This document shows positions 28,027 through 34,978 of a DNA stretch of 43,054 nucleotides, piece by piece. The notes under the pieces are model-generated. The model was given only the letters and a program-made list of their open reading frames with translations. It was not told the DNA's origin and did not search any database. This DNA is from Gemmatimonadota bacterium (GTDB taxonomy: Bacteria; Gemmatimonadota; Gemmatimonadetes; Longimicrobiales; Gaopeijiaceae). The translations under genes and the position numbers were made by a program. The DNA lies in contig JAPPGM010000047.1 of NCBI GenBank assembly GCA_028874995.1, positions 27,703 through 70,756 of the forward strand, read 5' to 3'. Numbering within the stretch: the stretch's first letter is position 1; each line of letters opens with the position of its first letter.

Positions 28027-28055
28027 ACTACGGTTTACAAAATGGAAACCGTAGT
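28027..28055. repeat. Perfect 10-bp inverted repeat in an AT-rich intergenic patch
   Basis: ACTACGGTTT (28027-28036) and AAACCGTAGT (28046-28055) are exact complements with a 9-base loop. No T-run follows, so it is a poor terminator. GAAACC recurs at 28065-28070 and 28074-28079. The patch 28021-28110 is much richer in A/T than its surroundings and probably holds the promoter and an operator for the propeller gene. Confidence 0.55.
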
Positions 28056-28094
28056 CGATATGCTGAAACCTTGGAAACCGCCGATAAACTATTA

Positions 28095-28108
28095 GATTAG
28101 GAATAATC
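28095..28108. repeat. Small inverted repeat upstream of the first propeller gene
   Basis: GATTA (28095-28099) and TAATC (28104-28108) around GGAA. It is in the AT-rich patch, about 75 bases before the lipoprotein start at 28180. Confidence 0.3.
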
Positions 28109-28179
28109 CATTGAGGCGTTGCGGGTGGATCGGCTTTTGCGGAGTCCTGACCATGTGGACACTGAATGGCGGATGGACG

Positions 28180-29364
28180 ATGGGGTTGTCCTTCAAACGG
28201 ATCGCGCCCCTCGCTCTGCTCCTTCTCGCCGCGTGTGGCGAAAACCCGTCCCGATCACCGGACCCGCCGGACGCGCACTGGGTCTCGGAGCCTGCGTTCC
28301 AAATCGGCGATGCCCTGGCGGGCGACGCCCTCTTCGGCTTCATACCCTCGCTGCGCGTCAGCCCGGACGGCCGCCGTGTCCACGTCCTTGAACCCTACGA
28401 GGCGAAGGTATCGGTCTGGACGCCCGACGGCCGTCGCCTCTTTGACGTGGGCGGCACCGGTAAGGGCCCCGGCGACTTCATGCTGCCCTACCGCGTCCAC
28501 CTCGGCGACTCCTGGTTCTACGTCCGCGACCAGTCGCGGTTCACGTACTTCTCCAACGACAGAAAGGTCCTGAGGACGGTTCCCAACCCGCCCACGCTGT
28601 TGAACTACCAGGGATTCCCCATTCGGGTGAACGCCCACCTTTCCGATGGGAGCTTTCTGGGCTTTCCAACCAGGAAGCCCCCGACAGGCCTGGAGCTGGG
28701 GTGCAGGGACGACGCTGAAGAGAAGCCGGTGCTCCGGGTCCGCGAAACCGGTACCGGGTGGGTGCACGAAGTCGTGTTCCGGCGCAAGTACGGCAACGGT
28801 ACCCTGGCCGTTCCGATAGGGATTGGCTGCTACTATGGACCGCACCCCTACTCGGATGCCGACCTGTACTGGGCGGATCCGGACGCCGGAAGCGTGGTAG
28901 TGGTGCGCATGTCCCTCGATGACCTGGATCCGGGGCGGTCCGAGCTGTTCGAGGTGAGTGCCGCGGGTGATACGTTGTGGAAGCGGGGCCTGGCGTTCCA
29001 GCCCATCAGGCTGACCCTGGACATGCTGGAAGCGGCCCTGAATGACTTGGAGTCGGTTCTGGACGATCGCTTCCGGCGAGACGCGGTTGAACGGGCGCTG
29101 GATGCTCCCGAATACCTGCCCGCGGTCTCGGACTTCGCGCTTGCGTCCAACGGTCGCATCTGGCTGCGGAGTCCCGAGGTATTGGACACGCTCAGCGTCT
29201 GGTATTCGCTCGAACGGGGCGACACCGAGTCGCCTCTGCGGCGCGTGCTGCTGCCCGAGGGGTTTGAGTTGATGGACGCGACCGACACCCACGTCTGGGG
29301 CGTGTGGAAGGACGAGTTGGACATCAACTACGTGGTGGGGCGGCGGCTGGTGCCAGGGTCGTGA
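28180..29364 (+). CDS. 6-bladed beta-propeller lipoprotein, copy 1
   Basis: A 394-residue putative outer-envelope lipoprotein. The ATG at 28180 gives a textbook lipoprotein signal, MGLSFKRIAPLALLLLAACGE, with lipidated Cys19; upstream in-frame starts (TTG 28111, ATG 28153) would only lengthen the n-region. Repeated strand motifs such as LRVSPDGRRVHVLEPYEAKV, SVWTPDGRRLFDVGGTGKGP and LRTVPNPPTLLNYQGFPIRV suit the 6-bladed beta-propeller family common in Bacteroidota and Gemmatimonadota. It closely resembles the gene at 30060: both end in WKDEL-DI-YVVGRRLVP, and their 3' ends are highly similar at DNA level. No catalytic site is recognised; a binding or sensing role at the cell surface is a guess. 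Confidence 0.75.
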   Translation: MGLSFKRIAPLALLLLAACGENPSRSPDPPDAHWVSEPAFQIGDALAGDALFGFIPSLRVSPDGRRVHVLEPYEAKVSVWTPDGRRLFDVGGTGKGPGDFMLPYRVHLGDSWFYVRDQSRFTYFSNDRKVLRTVPNPPTLLNYQGFPIRVNAHLSDGSFLGFPTRKPPTGLELGCRDDAEEKPVLRVRETGTGWVHEVVFRRKYGNGTLAVPIGIGCYYGPHPYSDADLYWADPDAGSVVVVRMSLDDLDPGRSELFEVSAAGDTLWKRGLAFQPIRLTLDMLEAALNDLESVLDDRFRRDAVERALDAPEYLPAVSDFALASNGRIWLRSPEVLDTLSVWYSLERGDTESPLRRVLLPEGFELMDATDTHVWGVWKDELDINYVVGRRLVPGS

Positions 29365-29504
29365 TTCAGCCGAGGCCGGTGGCCCGGTGGAATCTCAACT
29401 CTTGGTCCCCTTCGCGGAAGGCGAAGCTGAACGGAGAAACGGACATGGCAGTTTACTTTCACGTGCTCCGAAAAGCGGACATTCCATTTGCTCCCAACAG
29501 CGCT

Positions 29505-29534
29505 TTGACAAGAATCCGGGGGGAGGGGTACCGT
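29505..29534 (+). promoter_or_regulatory. Candidate promoter for the Cys-rich protein gene
   Basis: A perfect TTGACA (29505-29510) is followed after 18 bases by TACCGT (29529-29534), which has the TA...T of a -10 box. The start codon at 29600 is 66 bases downstream. The -35 is strong; the -10 is weak. Confidence 0.4.
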
Positions 29535-29599
29535 TAGCGCGGTTCGGGACTGACAGAGGCCCGGACGACACGTGTACACTCCACGAGAGGAGACGCATC

Positions 29600-30052
29600 A
29601 TGAGGAATCGGCATCTATTCCCGTTGCTGTTGGTGGCCGTGGCGGCCGCCGTGCTGGTGCCTGAGAGGGCGACCGCCCAGAATTGTTGGAGATGTATGCA
29701 GTGTCCGTTCGATCCGACCCCGGGAGCGAGAATGTGTACGGGGTTTTCACTCAACGACGAACCCGTCGTGGGCGCGACGCGCTGCGCGGGACCTGCATTC
29801 TGCACTTGCATCCTGCGTTCCATCGGTTTCTGCGACGGGCGGGAGAGCATGGCTGACAGTCAGGCGGAACGGCAACTCCTGGAGGGAACGCTCGCGGCGA
29901 TCAGGGAGGGCAGATCCATATCGGCGGACGCGCCCTTCTTCTACGTGCGCTCCGGAGCCGACTTCGTGGTCCGAAGCAAATGCGACTTGGCCGAGGTCGC
30001 TCGATTGGCCGTTGCCGAAGTCAACCGGCCACGCACGGTTGTCGCGGGGTAA
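29600..30052 (+). CDS. Secreted small Cys-rich protein between the two propeller genes
   Basis: A 150-residue exported protein of no family I can name. The signal peptide is MRNRHLFPLLLVAVAAAVLV to about Ala26 (ATAQ). The mature part has nine Cys (29, 32, 35, 46, 62, 68, 70, 78, 128) in CWRCMQCPFD, ARMC, RCAGPAFCTC and GFC spacing, suggesting disulfides or metal binding. A less Cys-rich helix-plus-strand tail follows (RQLLEGTLAAIREGRSI). The ATG at 29600 has GAGAGGAGA 7 bases upstream; the frame extends farther upstream without support. It is flanked by paralogous propeller genes, with the second starting 7 bases after its stop. In Bacteroidota small Cys-bearing NVEALA-type peptides sit beside 6-bladed propellers; similarity here is of arrangement, not sequence. 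Confidence 0.7.
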   Translation: MRNRHLFPLLLVAVAAAVLVPERATAQNCWRCMQCPFDPTPGARMCTGFSLNDEPVVGATRCAGPAFCTCILRSIGFCDGRESMADSQAERQLLEGTLAAIREGRSISADAPFFYVRSGADFVVRSKCDLAEVARLAVAEVNRPRTVVAG

Positions 30053-30059
30053 CCCGATC

Positions 30060-31271
30060 TTGCCGGCCGCGCGGTGCTTGACGCTTCCGACGCTCCTCCT
30101 ATCCGCCGCGTGTGCTGACCGCCCGCCCGAATCCGCCGCCCATCCCCAGGCGGAGTGGATCTCGGAACCCGACTACCACATAGGCGACGCCATGACCGGC
30201 GACGGCGTATTCGGGTGGGTAGGCTACGTGCGCGTGAGCCCGGACGGTCGGCGCGTCTTCGTGTTGGAGCCCAACCAGGCCCGCGTGACGGTCTGGACGC
30301 CCGGTGGACGGCTGTTGCTGGACCTGGGTGGCGCCGGCGAGGGTCCCGGAGACTTCATGCTGCCCTATCGCATTCACGCGTGGGAGTCCGGGTTCTATGT
30401 CCGTGACCAGGTACGGTTCTCGTTCTTCTCGTACGACGGTACCCTGCTCCGGACGGTGCCCAACCCGCCCACCCTGGTCAGCTACCAGGGGTTTCAGATC
30501 CAGGTTGGGGCCATCCTCGAAGATGGCAGTTTCCTGGGCCACCCGGATATCCCCGCCAGCATCGAATTGGGCCTTTGGGGTGATGACCCGATCGACAGCC
30601 TGCCGCTACTTCGAGTATGGGAATCCGACGCCGGTTGGTCACGAGAACCGGTGGTGTGGCGGAACATCCGCAACGCCACCCTGCACGTTCCGTTTGACGA
30701 TGGCATGTTGATGGCGGGGCAGCCGTTTTCGGACTCGGACCCGTACAAGCTGGACCGGGGCGCGGGAACCGTCGTGGTCGCCCGAATGCGCCGGGACTAC
30801 CTTGGACCCGGTGAAGTAGAGTTTCTGGAAACGAACGCCTATGGGGATACGGTTTGGCGGCGCCGTTTGGCTTTCCGTCCGATCAGACTGGCTCGGCCCA
30901 TGCTGGAGGAGGCGATCGACGAGAATGCGCAACTGCTGAAGCAAGAGGAGAACGAGAATCTATTCGGGGGCCGTTCCGCCCGCGAGGCGGTCGAGGACGC
31001 GCTGTACAAGCCCGAGTATCTGTCTGCGGGCGATGCATTCCTGCTGGCGTCGTCGGGTCGGCATATCTGGCTCAGGAGCCATGAGCAAGTGGACACGCTG
31101 AGGGTGTGGTATACCATCGAGCGGAACGACAGCGAGTCCCCTCCGCGGCGTGTGCTCCTCCCGGAGTCGGTGCTGTTCTGGGATATGACCGACACCCACG
31201 TCTGGGGGATCTGGAAGGACGAGCTGGACATCAGCTACGTGGTGGGGCGGCGGCTGGTGCCCCCGGGATGA
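30060..31271 (+). CDS. 6-bladed beta-propeller lipoprotein, copy 2
   Basis: A 403-residue paralogue of the gene at 28180. A TTG at 30060 is proposed: it gives a lipoprotein signal with lipobox LSAAC (Cys18), lies 7 bases after the preceding stop and avoids overlap. The in-frame TTG at 30012 would overlap the Cys-rich gene by 41 bases. Shared landmarks with copy 1: AEWISEPDYHIGDAM, VRVSPDGRRVFVLEPNQARV, GEGPGDFMLPYRIHAWESGF, LRTVPNPPTLVSYQGFQIQV and a near-identical C-terminus. An extra charged stretch (EENENLFGGRSAREAVEDAL) marks divergence. Start codon uncertain; fold and paralogy secure. Function unknown. Confidence 0.75.
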   Translation: MPAARCLTLPTLLLSAACADRPPESAAHPQAEWISEPDYHIGDAMTGDGVFGWVGYVRVSPDGRRVFVLEPNQARVTVWTPGGRLLLDLGGAGEGPGDFMLPYRIHAWESGFYVRDQVRFSFFSYDGTLLRTVPNPPTLVSYQGFQIQVGAILEDGSFLGHPDIPASIELGLWGDDPIDSLPLLRVWESDAGWSREPVVWRNIRNATLHVPFDDGMLMAGQPFSDSDPYKLDRGAGTVVVARMRRDYLGPGEVEFLETNAYGDTVWRRRLAFRPIRLARPMLEEAIDENAQLLKQEENENLFGGRSAREAVEDALYKPEYLSAGDAFLLASSGRHIWLRSHEQVDTLRVWYTIERNDSESPPRRVLLPESVLFWDMTDTHVWGIWKDELDISYVVGRRLVPPG

Positions 31272-31308
31272 AGGTGTAACACGCACGCGTCTCGTTCGCA
31301 CATTGGAC

Positions 31309-32502
31309 ATGGACACGGTTGTCGGGCACCGGGGATATGGGACACTGTTCCTGCTGGCCTCGTCACTTGCATTGGCAGCAGGCAGCCCCCTCGACACCCA
31401 CGCCCAGATCGTGCGTGGCCGGTTGCTGGACGCCGAGGGTCGAAGCGGCATCAGCGGCGCCATGATCACCCTCCTCGACCGGCAGGGCACCGAAGTCAGA
31501 CGGACACTTTCGCGCAGCTCCGGTCTCTACCAGCTGATTGCGCCGGCACCTGGAGCGTATCGACTGAGAGCCGACCGGATCGGATACTGGCGGATCCGGA
31601 TGCCCCTGGCTCGCCTGGCGACGAGCCCGCTGACCGGCAGGGAGGTGGCCGTCCTCGATGGGATCGAGGTCGAGGGCGGCGACGTCATCAGGGCTCATGA
31701 GAACGATGGTGCTGTCGCACTGCTCGAATCCGGCCCCCGGGGAAGGATCGTGGGATCGGTCCTGGACACCCTGAATGCGGGGCTGCCCGGTGCCCGGGTC
31801 TTCATCGTCGGCACGGGGATCGAGTCGCGTACCGACCGCGAGGGCAGGTTCGAGCTGGGCCGGCTGGATCCGGGGGCCTATGCCGTCAACTTCAGCCATC
31901 CCTATCTGCAGTCCCTCGGCTACGTTCCGGAACCGGTCGAAGTAGAGGTCATGGCCGACGCGGAGCCCCCGCCCGAGGTTCATTTTGCGACTCCGACCGT
32001 TCGCTGGATCGTCGAAGCGGTGTGTCGTGACGAGAAACGCCCGGAGCCGCTCAGGGTGGGCGGTGCGAAGTTCCCCATGGATGGGTACTTGATCGGACAG
32101 GTGACCGATCACGCCGGGAACCCCGTGCCCGGGGAGACGGTCCGCATTCTCTGGACCCGATACGGGCTCGGCGAGACGGAAGACCAGACCCGTGTCGAAG
32201 CCAGGCGCGCGTTCTCGCTGCCGAAGACCAACGCGGCGGGTAATTACATCGCCTGCTGGGTCCCGCTCGATACCAGGCTCGAGATTGCGGTCGTGGAGAC
32301 GGGGGAGGGCGCGAGTCTTGAAGACCTGGACGCCAACGAATTGCGGACGCGGCAGTACACGATCGTCATTCCGGTGTCGGCAGGCCTCGAACGGCTGGAT
32401 CTGCGGCTGGGGGCGGATCCCAAGCCGGTGCGTCACGCCCGCACTGGTCGTGGCCTCGTGTGGCGACCGTACGCGCGAGCCCACGGATCGACCCGAGGCT
32501 GA
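31309..32502 (+). CDS. Secreted protein with carboxypeptidase-regulatory-like domains; chimeric C-terminus
   Basis: A 397-residue exported protein. The signal peptide runs to about THAQ (residue 33). At least two, probably three, carboxypeptidase regulatory-like (beta-sandwich) modules follow: IVRGRLLDAEGRSGISGAMI... GAYRLRADRIGYW near 34-100, GRIVGSVLDTLNAGLPGARV... GRFELGRLDPGAYAV near 143-190, and YLIGQVTDHAGNPVPGETV near 260. Such modules occur in surface and TonB-linked proteins, with no catalytic residues visible. ATG at 31309 (TTG at 31303 also possible). The last ~20 residues (after DPKPV) lie over a broken propeller stub read in another frame, so the native end has probably been replaced. 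It follows the propeller cluster by 37 bases. Confidence 0.7.
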   Translation: MDTVVGHRGYGTLFLLASSLALAAGSPLDTHAQIVRGRLLDAEGRSGISGAMITLLDRQGTEVRRTLSRSSGLYQLIAPAPGAYRLRADRIGYWRIRMPLARLATSPLTGREVAVLDGIEVEGGDVIRAHENDGAVALLESGPRGRIVGSVLDTLNAGLPGARVFIVGTGIESRTDREGRFELGRLDPGAYAVNFSHPYLQSLGYVPEPVEVEVMADAEPPPEVHFATPTVRWIVEAVCRDEKRPEPLRVGGAKFPMDGYLIGQVTDHAGNPVPGETVRILWTRYGLGETEDQTRVEARRAFSLPKTNAAGNYIACWVPLDTRLEIAVVETGEGASLEDLDANELRTRQYTIVIPVSAGLERLDLRLGADPKPVRHARTGRGLVWRPYARAHGSTRG

Positions 32503-32538
32503 TTGGTTCTCAGAGCCGGATCTCCAACTGCGGTCCGC
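32433..32538 (+). pseudogene. 5' remnant of a third beta-propeller lipoprotein gene
   Basis: Read in the frame beginning at 32432, the sequence encodes TPALVVASCGDRTREPTDRP then EADWFSEPDLQL. This matches the lipobox region and first strand of the two intact copies (LLLAACGENPSRSPDPPDAH-WVSEPAFQI and TLLLSAACADRPPESAAHPQ-EWISEPDYHI). The similarity stops at about 32530, where the reverse-strand zinc-ribbon gene begins (its stop codon is 32539-32541). The upstream part overlaps the 3' end of the 31309 gene in another frame. It is therefore a truncated third paralogue, about 100 bases long. Confidence 0.65.
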
Positions 32539-33243
32539 TCACCCGAAAACCCCGGCCACGATCTCCACGATCGTCTCGAACACGTCCCCGGCCGCCTCCC
32601 CAACCGCTTCCACCGCGGCCGGTGCCGCCTCCGCAGCCGCGGCCACACCATGTCCCGCCGCATGCGCTCCCAGGAACACGAGATCCGGTGTCCAGAAGAG
32701 TGTGTCGAAGAGGACGTCCGTGCCGCGATCGTCCTTTCGCCGCGCCAGCTCTCCGCCCCCCCGCTTCGTCAGGAACCGGTTCCGTTCCAGCTTCCAGATC
32801 TCGTCGAGTTCGTGGTGGTCGAACCACACGCCCTTGCAGCGCTTGCACACGTCGAGGGTGAGCGCGTCCTGCCGCACCTGCAGCATTCCGGTGTCGCACG
32901 CCGGGCAGTCGAGCCGCGTCCTGGCCCCGCAGGCGCCGCATATTGGCGAGTCGCGGTCCAGGAGTGTACGGCAGGAGTGACACTGCGCGCGGTGCGGCTC
33001 GTCGCGGACAGCGATCCTGGACCACAGCGACTCGGGCCGCTCGGAGCGCAGCCGCTGGACTTCTCCCAACTCGAACCAGATGCCGCCGCAACGCGCACAG
33101 TGGTCCAGCGTCAGCGGGCCCGATCCCTCCCCGCCCGTCCCCAGCGTCGTCTTCTCCATCTTCACCCCGAGACAGACGGGGCACGGCCAGCGCGTCTCGG
33201 TTACGGATCCGCCGGCCTCCCCGTCGCGCTCGGTCTCGCTCAT
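32539..33243 (-). CDS. Double zf-TFIIB zinc-ribbon protein
   Basis: A 234-residue protein with two zf-TFIIB-like modules, each a CPxC...CxxCxGxWF pattern: WPCPVCLGVKME to LDHCARCGGIWFELGEV (20-64), and LDCPACDTGMLQ to LDVCKRCKGVWFDHHELDEI (about 111-150). Between them is a further four-Cys ribbon (CHSCRTLLDRDSPICGACGA). At least six CxxC pairs can bind zinc. The C-terminus is hydrophobic and Ala/Val-rich (AAGHGVAAAAEAAPAAVEAV), perhaps membrane-interacting. The ATG at 33243 overlaps the stop of the upstream gene by 4 bases. zf-TFIIB proteins in bacteria are mostly uncharacterised; a chaperone or regulatory role is conceivable but not shown. Last gene of the reverse-strand run. Confidence 0.8.
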   Translation of the reverse strand: MSETERDGEAGGSVTETRWPCPVCLGVKMEKTTLGTGGEGSGPLTLDHCARCGGIWFELGEVQRLRSERPESLWSRIAVRDEPHRAQCHSCRTLLDRDSPICGACGARTRLDCPACDTGMLQVRQDALTLDVCKRCKGVWFDHHELDEIWKLERNRFLTKRGGGELARRKDDRGTDVLFDTLFWTPDLVFLGAHAAGHGVAAAAEAAPAAVEAVGEAAGDVFETIVEIVAGVFG

Positions 33244-33692
33244 GGTTCGAGCAGCCCCCGCGCAGTCTCCTTCTCGGAGAGGTGCCGCAGGTCGTGGAAC
33301 GCATAAACCAGCAGACCCGAATCCGTGATCTCGATGTCGGCCAACTCCCGCCTCATCAGTTCGTTGAGAAGCGCCTCCGCCGTCGTGGCCGCCACTGCCA
33401 GCTCCCCCGCCACTTCAACTGCGGTGAGCCGACCGCCGTGGCGCTCCGCCATCTTCAGGATCTCGGCCTCGAGCGTGTCGCGGCGCAGTTCCTCACGCCT
33501 GCGGTCGATGCGCCGTCCGATCCCGAAGTGTCGTGCCAGCAGCCAGCTGCCCCCGGCCGTCGGCAGACCGGCCCCGATCAGGAGCGCGACCATGGTGCTC
33601 AGCGCGGCCTGATCCACGTCCGCGCGCAGAAACCCGACCACCATGAAAAGGGCCACGGCCAGCAGGGCGAAACCTCCCAGTAGTTGGCCCAT
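33240..33692 (-). CDS. Two-TM protein with C-terminal winged-helix-like domain
   Basis: A 150-residue protein of unknown family. Two hydrophobic helices open it (LLGGFALLAVALFMVVGFL and LSTMVALLIGAGLPTAGGSWLLA). A charged linker follows (RRIDRRREELRRDTLEAEIL). The rest resembles a winged helix: AERHGGRLTAVEVAGELAVA, TAEALLNELMRRELADIEIT, GLLVYAFHDLRHL. The ATG at 33692 lies 2 bases after the stop of the lipoprotein gene. Although the frame is open to 33866, that part is the shadow of the upstream gene. The likely picture is a membrane-anchored DNA-binding or protein-binding wHTH. Coupled by ATGA to the zinc-ribbon gene. Confidence 0.68.
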   Translation of the reverse strand: MGQLLGGFALLAVALFMVVGFLRADVDQAALSTMVALLIGAGLPTAGGSWLLARHFGIGRRIDRRREELRRDTLEAEILKMAERHGGRLTAVEVAGELAVAATTAEALLNELMRRELADIEITDSGLLVYAFHDLRHLSEKETARGLLEP

Positions 33693-33694
33693 GG

Positions 33695-34309
33695 CTAACG
33701 CCCGATCCTCCCCCGCTCGGCCTCGATCGCCACCACCTTCCTCGACCAGGACGAATCCTCCACCCCCTGGTAGGCCACCGTCAGTTCCCGCGTAAGGTCC
33801 AGATTGGAACCGTAGGCGTAGACCGCGATCTCGCTGGCCTGCACCGAGAGCCTTCCGGTTCCCCACCCTGGGGTGATCGGGCGAATCGCCAGCGGGCGCT
33901 CCCGCAGTCCCCGCGACAGCATGTGCAGGTCGTCCGGACGGAATGGGGTTCCCTGCGACCGGCTCGACAACGACACCAGGAAGAGGACGGGGTCCGAGAC
34001 GCCCGTGCGGCGGGCCAGCTCGATTCCGTGCGTTTCGGCAATGCTTTGGAGCCGTTCTCGGGTGTCGGGGGCTGCAGCCTCGAGCACCCAGGCCGCGAGT
34101 GGGGTGACCTCGATCCGAAGCGCCCGGGCGGTCAACCGCAACGAGATCTGCGCCTGCGTGAGTGAACCCGAGCGGCCCGGATCCGCCCTCTCCACCCGTC
34201 GCGGCTCCGCGGCCGGTCTATCCACTGCTCCGGGTGCGGGGGCGGGGGCGCATCCGCCCCATGCCGCCGCCGCTATGGCCAACGCCAACTGCAAATCAGT
34301 CCTGCTCAC
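33695..34309 (-). CDS. Putative lipoprotein downstream of engB
   Basis: A 204-residue hypothetical protein. A GTG start at 34309 overlaps the engB stop (GTGA). The N-terminus VSRTDLQLALAIAAAAWGGC looks like a lipoprotein signal with Cys20, followed by an Ala/Pro/Arg linker (APAPAPGAVDRPAAEP). The folded part begins at SLTQAQISLRLTARALRIEV and contains alternating hydrophobic strands (LFLVSLSSRSQG, LSVQASEIAVYAYG, ELTVAYQGVEDSSWSRKV), suggesting a beta-sandwich with a helix around RERLQSIAETHGIELA. I know no matching family. Placement inside a tightly packed run with engB, the two-TM protein and the zinc-ribbon protein argues for a shared function in the envelope. Confidence 0.68.
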   Translation of the reverse strand: MSRTDLQLALAIAAAAWGGCAPAPAPGAVDRPAAEPRRVERADPGRSGSLTQAQISLRLTARALRIEVTPLAAWVLEAAAPDTRERLQSIAETHGIELARRTGVSDPVLFLVSLSSRSQGTPFRPDDLHMLSRGLRERPLAIRPITPGWGTGRLSVQASEIAVYAYGSNLDLTRELTVAYQGVEDSSWSRKVVAIEAERGRIGR

Positions 34310-34911
34310 GATCCTTCCTCCATTTCCAGCAGCGCCTCGATGGCGTCCAACAGTTCCTCCGACCCCTCGCCGGTGCGCGCCGAGCTCGCCACGACCTGAT
34401 CCTCCGACACACCAAGGTGCTCCGTCACCCGGCGCGCGATCCCCTTCTCCCGGTCTCTCGCCCTCAGCTTGTCGATCTTGGTCAGCGCAATCAACGTAGG
34501 CACCCCCGTCTCGGCCAGGTACCCCACGAACTCGAGGTCGCCCGCGGTAGGTGCGTGCCGCGAGTCCACCAGGTACACCACGCCGCGCAGCTGCTCGCTG
34601 CCCGCCAGGTAGTCCCGCACCAGCACCCGCCATGCGTCCCGAACCGCCTTGGGCGCCTTCGCGTACCCCAACCCCGGCAGGTCCACCAGGAAGAACGACC
34701 GGTTGACCTCGTAGAAGTTCAGCGCCTGGGTCTTGCCGGGCGACGCCGACACCCGCGCCACCCCCCGCCGCGGCCTTCCCAGCACCCGGTTGATCAGCGA
34801 CGACTTGCCCACGTTGGAGCGCCCCGCGAAGGCAACCTGGGGGAGATCACCGGGGAAGGGCTGGTCGTTCGCGACCACCGATCCGGCGAACTCCACGCTG
34901 CGAATGATCAC
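34306..34911 (-). CDS. engB: Ribosome biogenesis GTPase EngB (YsxC/YihA)
   Basis: A 201-residue GTPase needed for 50S subunit assembly. G1 is GRSNVGKS (30-37), the G2 Thr lies in SASPGKTQALNFYEV, G3 is DLPGLGYAK, G4 TKID and G5 SSARTGEG. The length matches the family. ATG at 34911, 66 bases beyond the lon stop; that gap holds two palindromes. The order tig-clpP-clpX-lon-engB is close to the tig-clpX-lonB-lonA-ysxC arrangement of Bacillus, so an ancient grouping of protein-quality-control and ribosome-assembly genes is retained. Its stop overlaps the next lipoprotein start. Confidence 0.95.
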   Translation of the reverse strand: MIIRSVEFAGSVVANDQPFPGDLPQVAFAGRSNVGKSSLINRVLGRPRRGVARVSASPGKTQALNFYEVNRSFFLVDLPGLGYAKAPKAVRDAWRVLVRDYLAGSEQLRGVVYLVDSRHAPTAGDLEFVGYLAETGVPTLIALTKIDKLRARDREKGIARRVTEHLGVSEDQVVASSARTGEGSEELLDAIEALLEMEEGS

Positions 34912-34937
34912 GACTGCCGACCCACGTGCGCGACAAG

Positions 34938-34978
34938 ATGTATACTATACATGACAAAATGTAATTCTCACTTTACAT
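34938..34978. promoter_or_regulatory. Two tandem palindromes sharing an ATGTAW half-site (lon-engB gap)
   Basis: Box 1 (34938-34952) is ATGTATA-C-TATACAT, a perfect 7-bp palindrome. Box 2 (34959-34978) is ATGTAA-N8-TTACAT, touching the lon stop codon. Four ATGTA(A/T) half-sites thus occur in 41 bases of AT-rich DNA upstream of engB. This is the appearance of a two-site operator, probably with an engB promoter. Confidence 0.5.

Noticed and set aside
28044-28080. GAAACC direct repeats as possible CRISPR start
   Set aside because: Units are only 6-7 bases and irregularly spaced; no spacer structure and no cas genes.
29445-29537. 30-codon frame with a nearby GGAG before the Cys-rich gene
   Set aside because: Too short, no signal or conserved pattern, and its 3' part coincides with the TTGACA/TACCGT promoter candidate.
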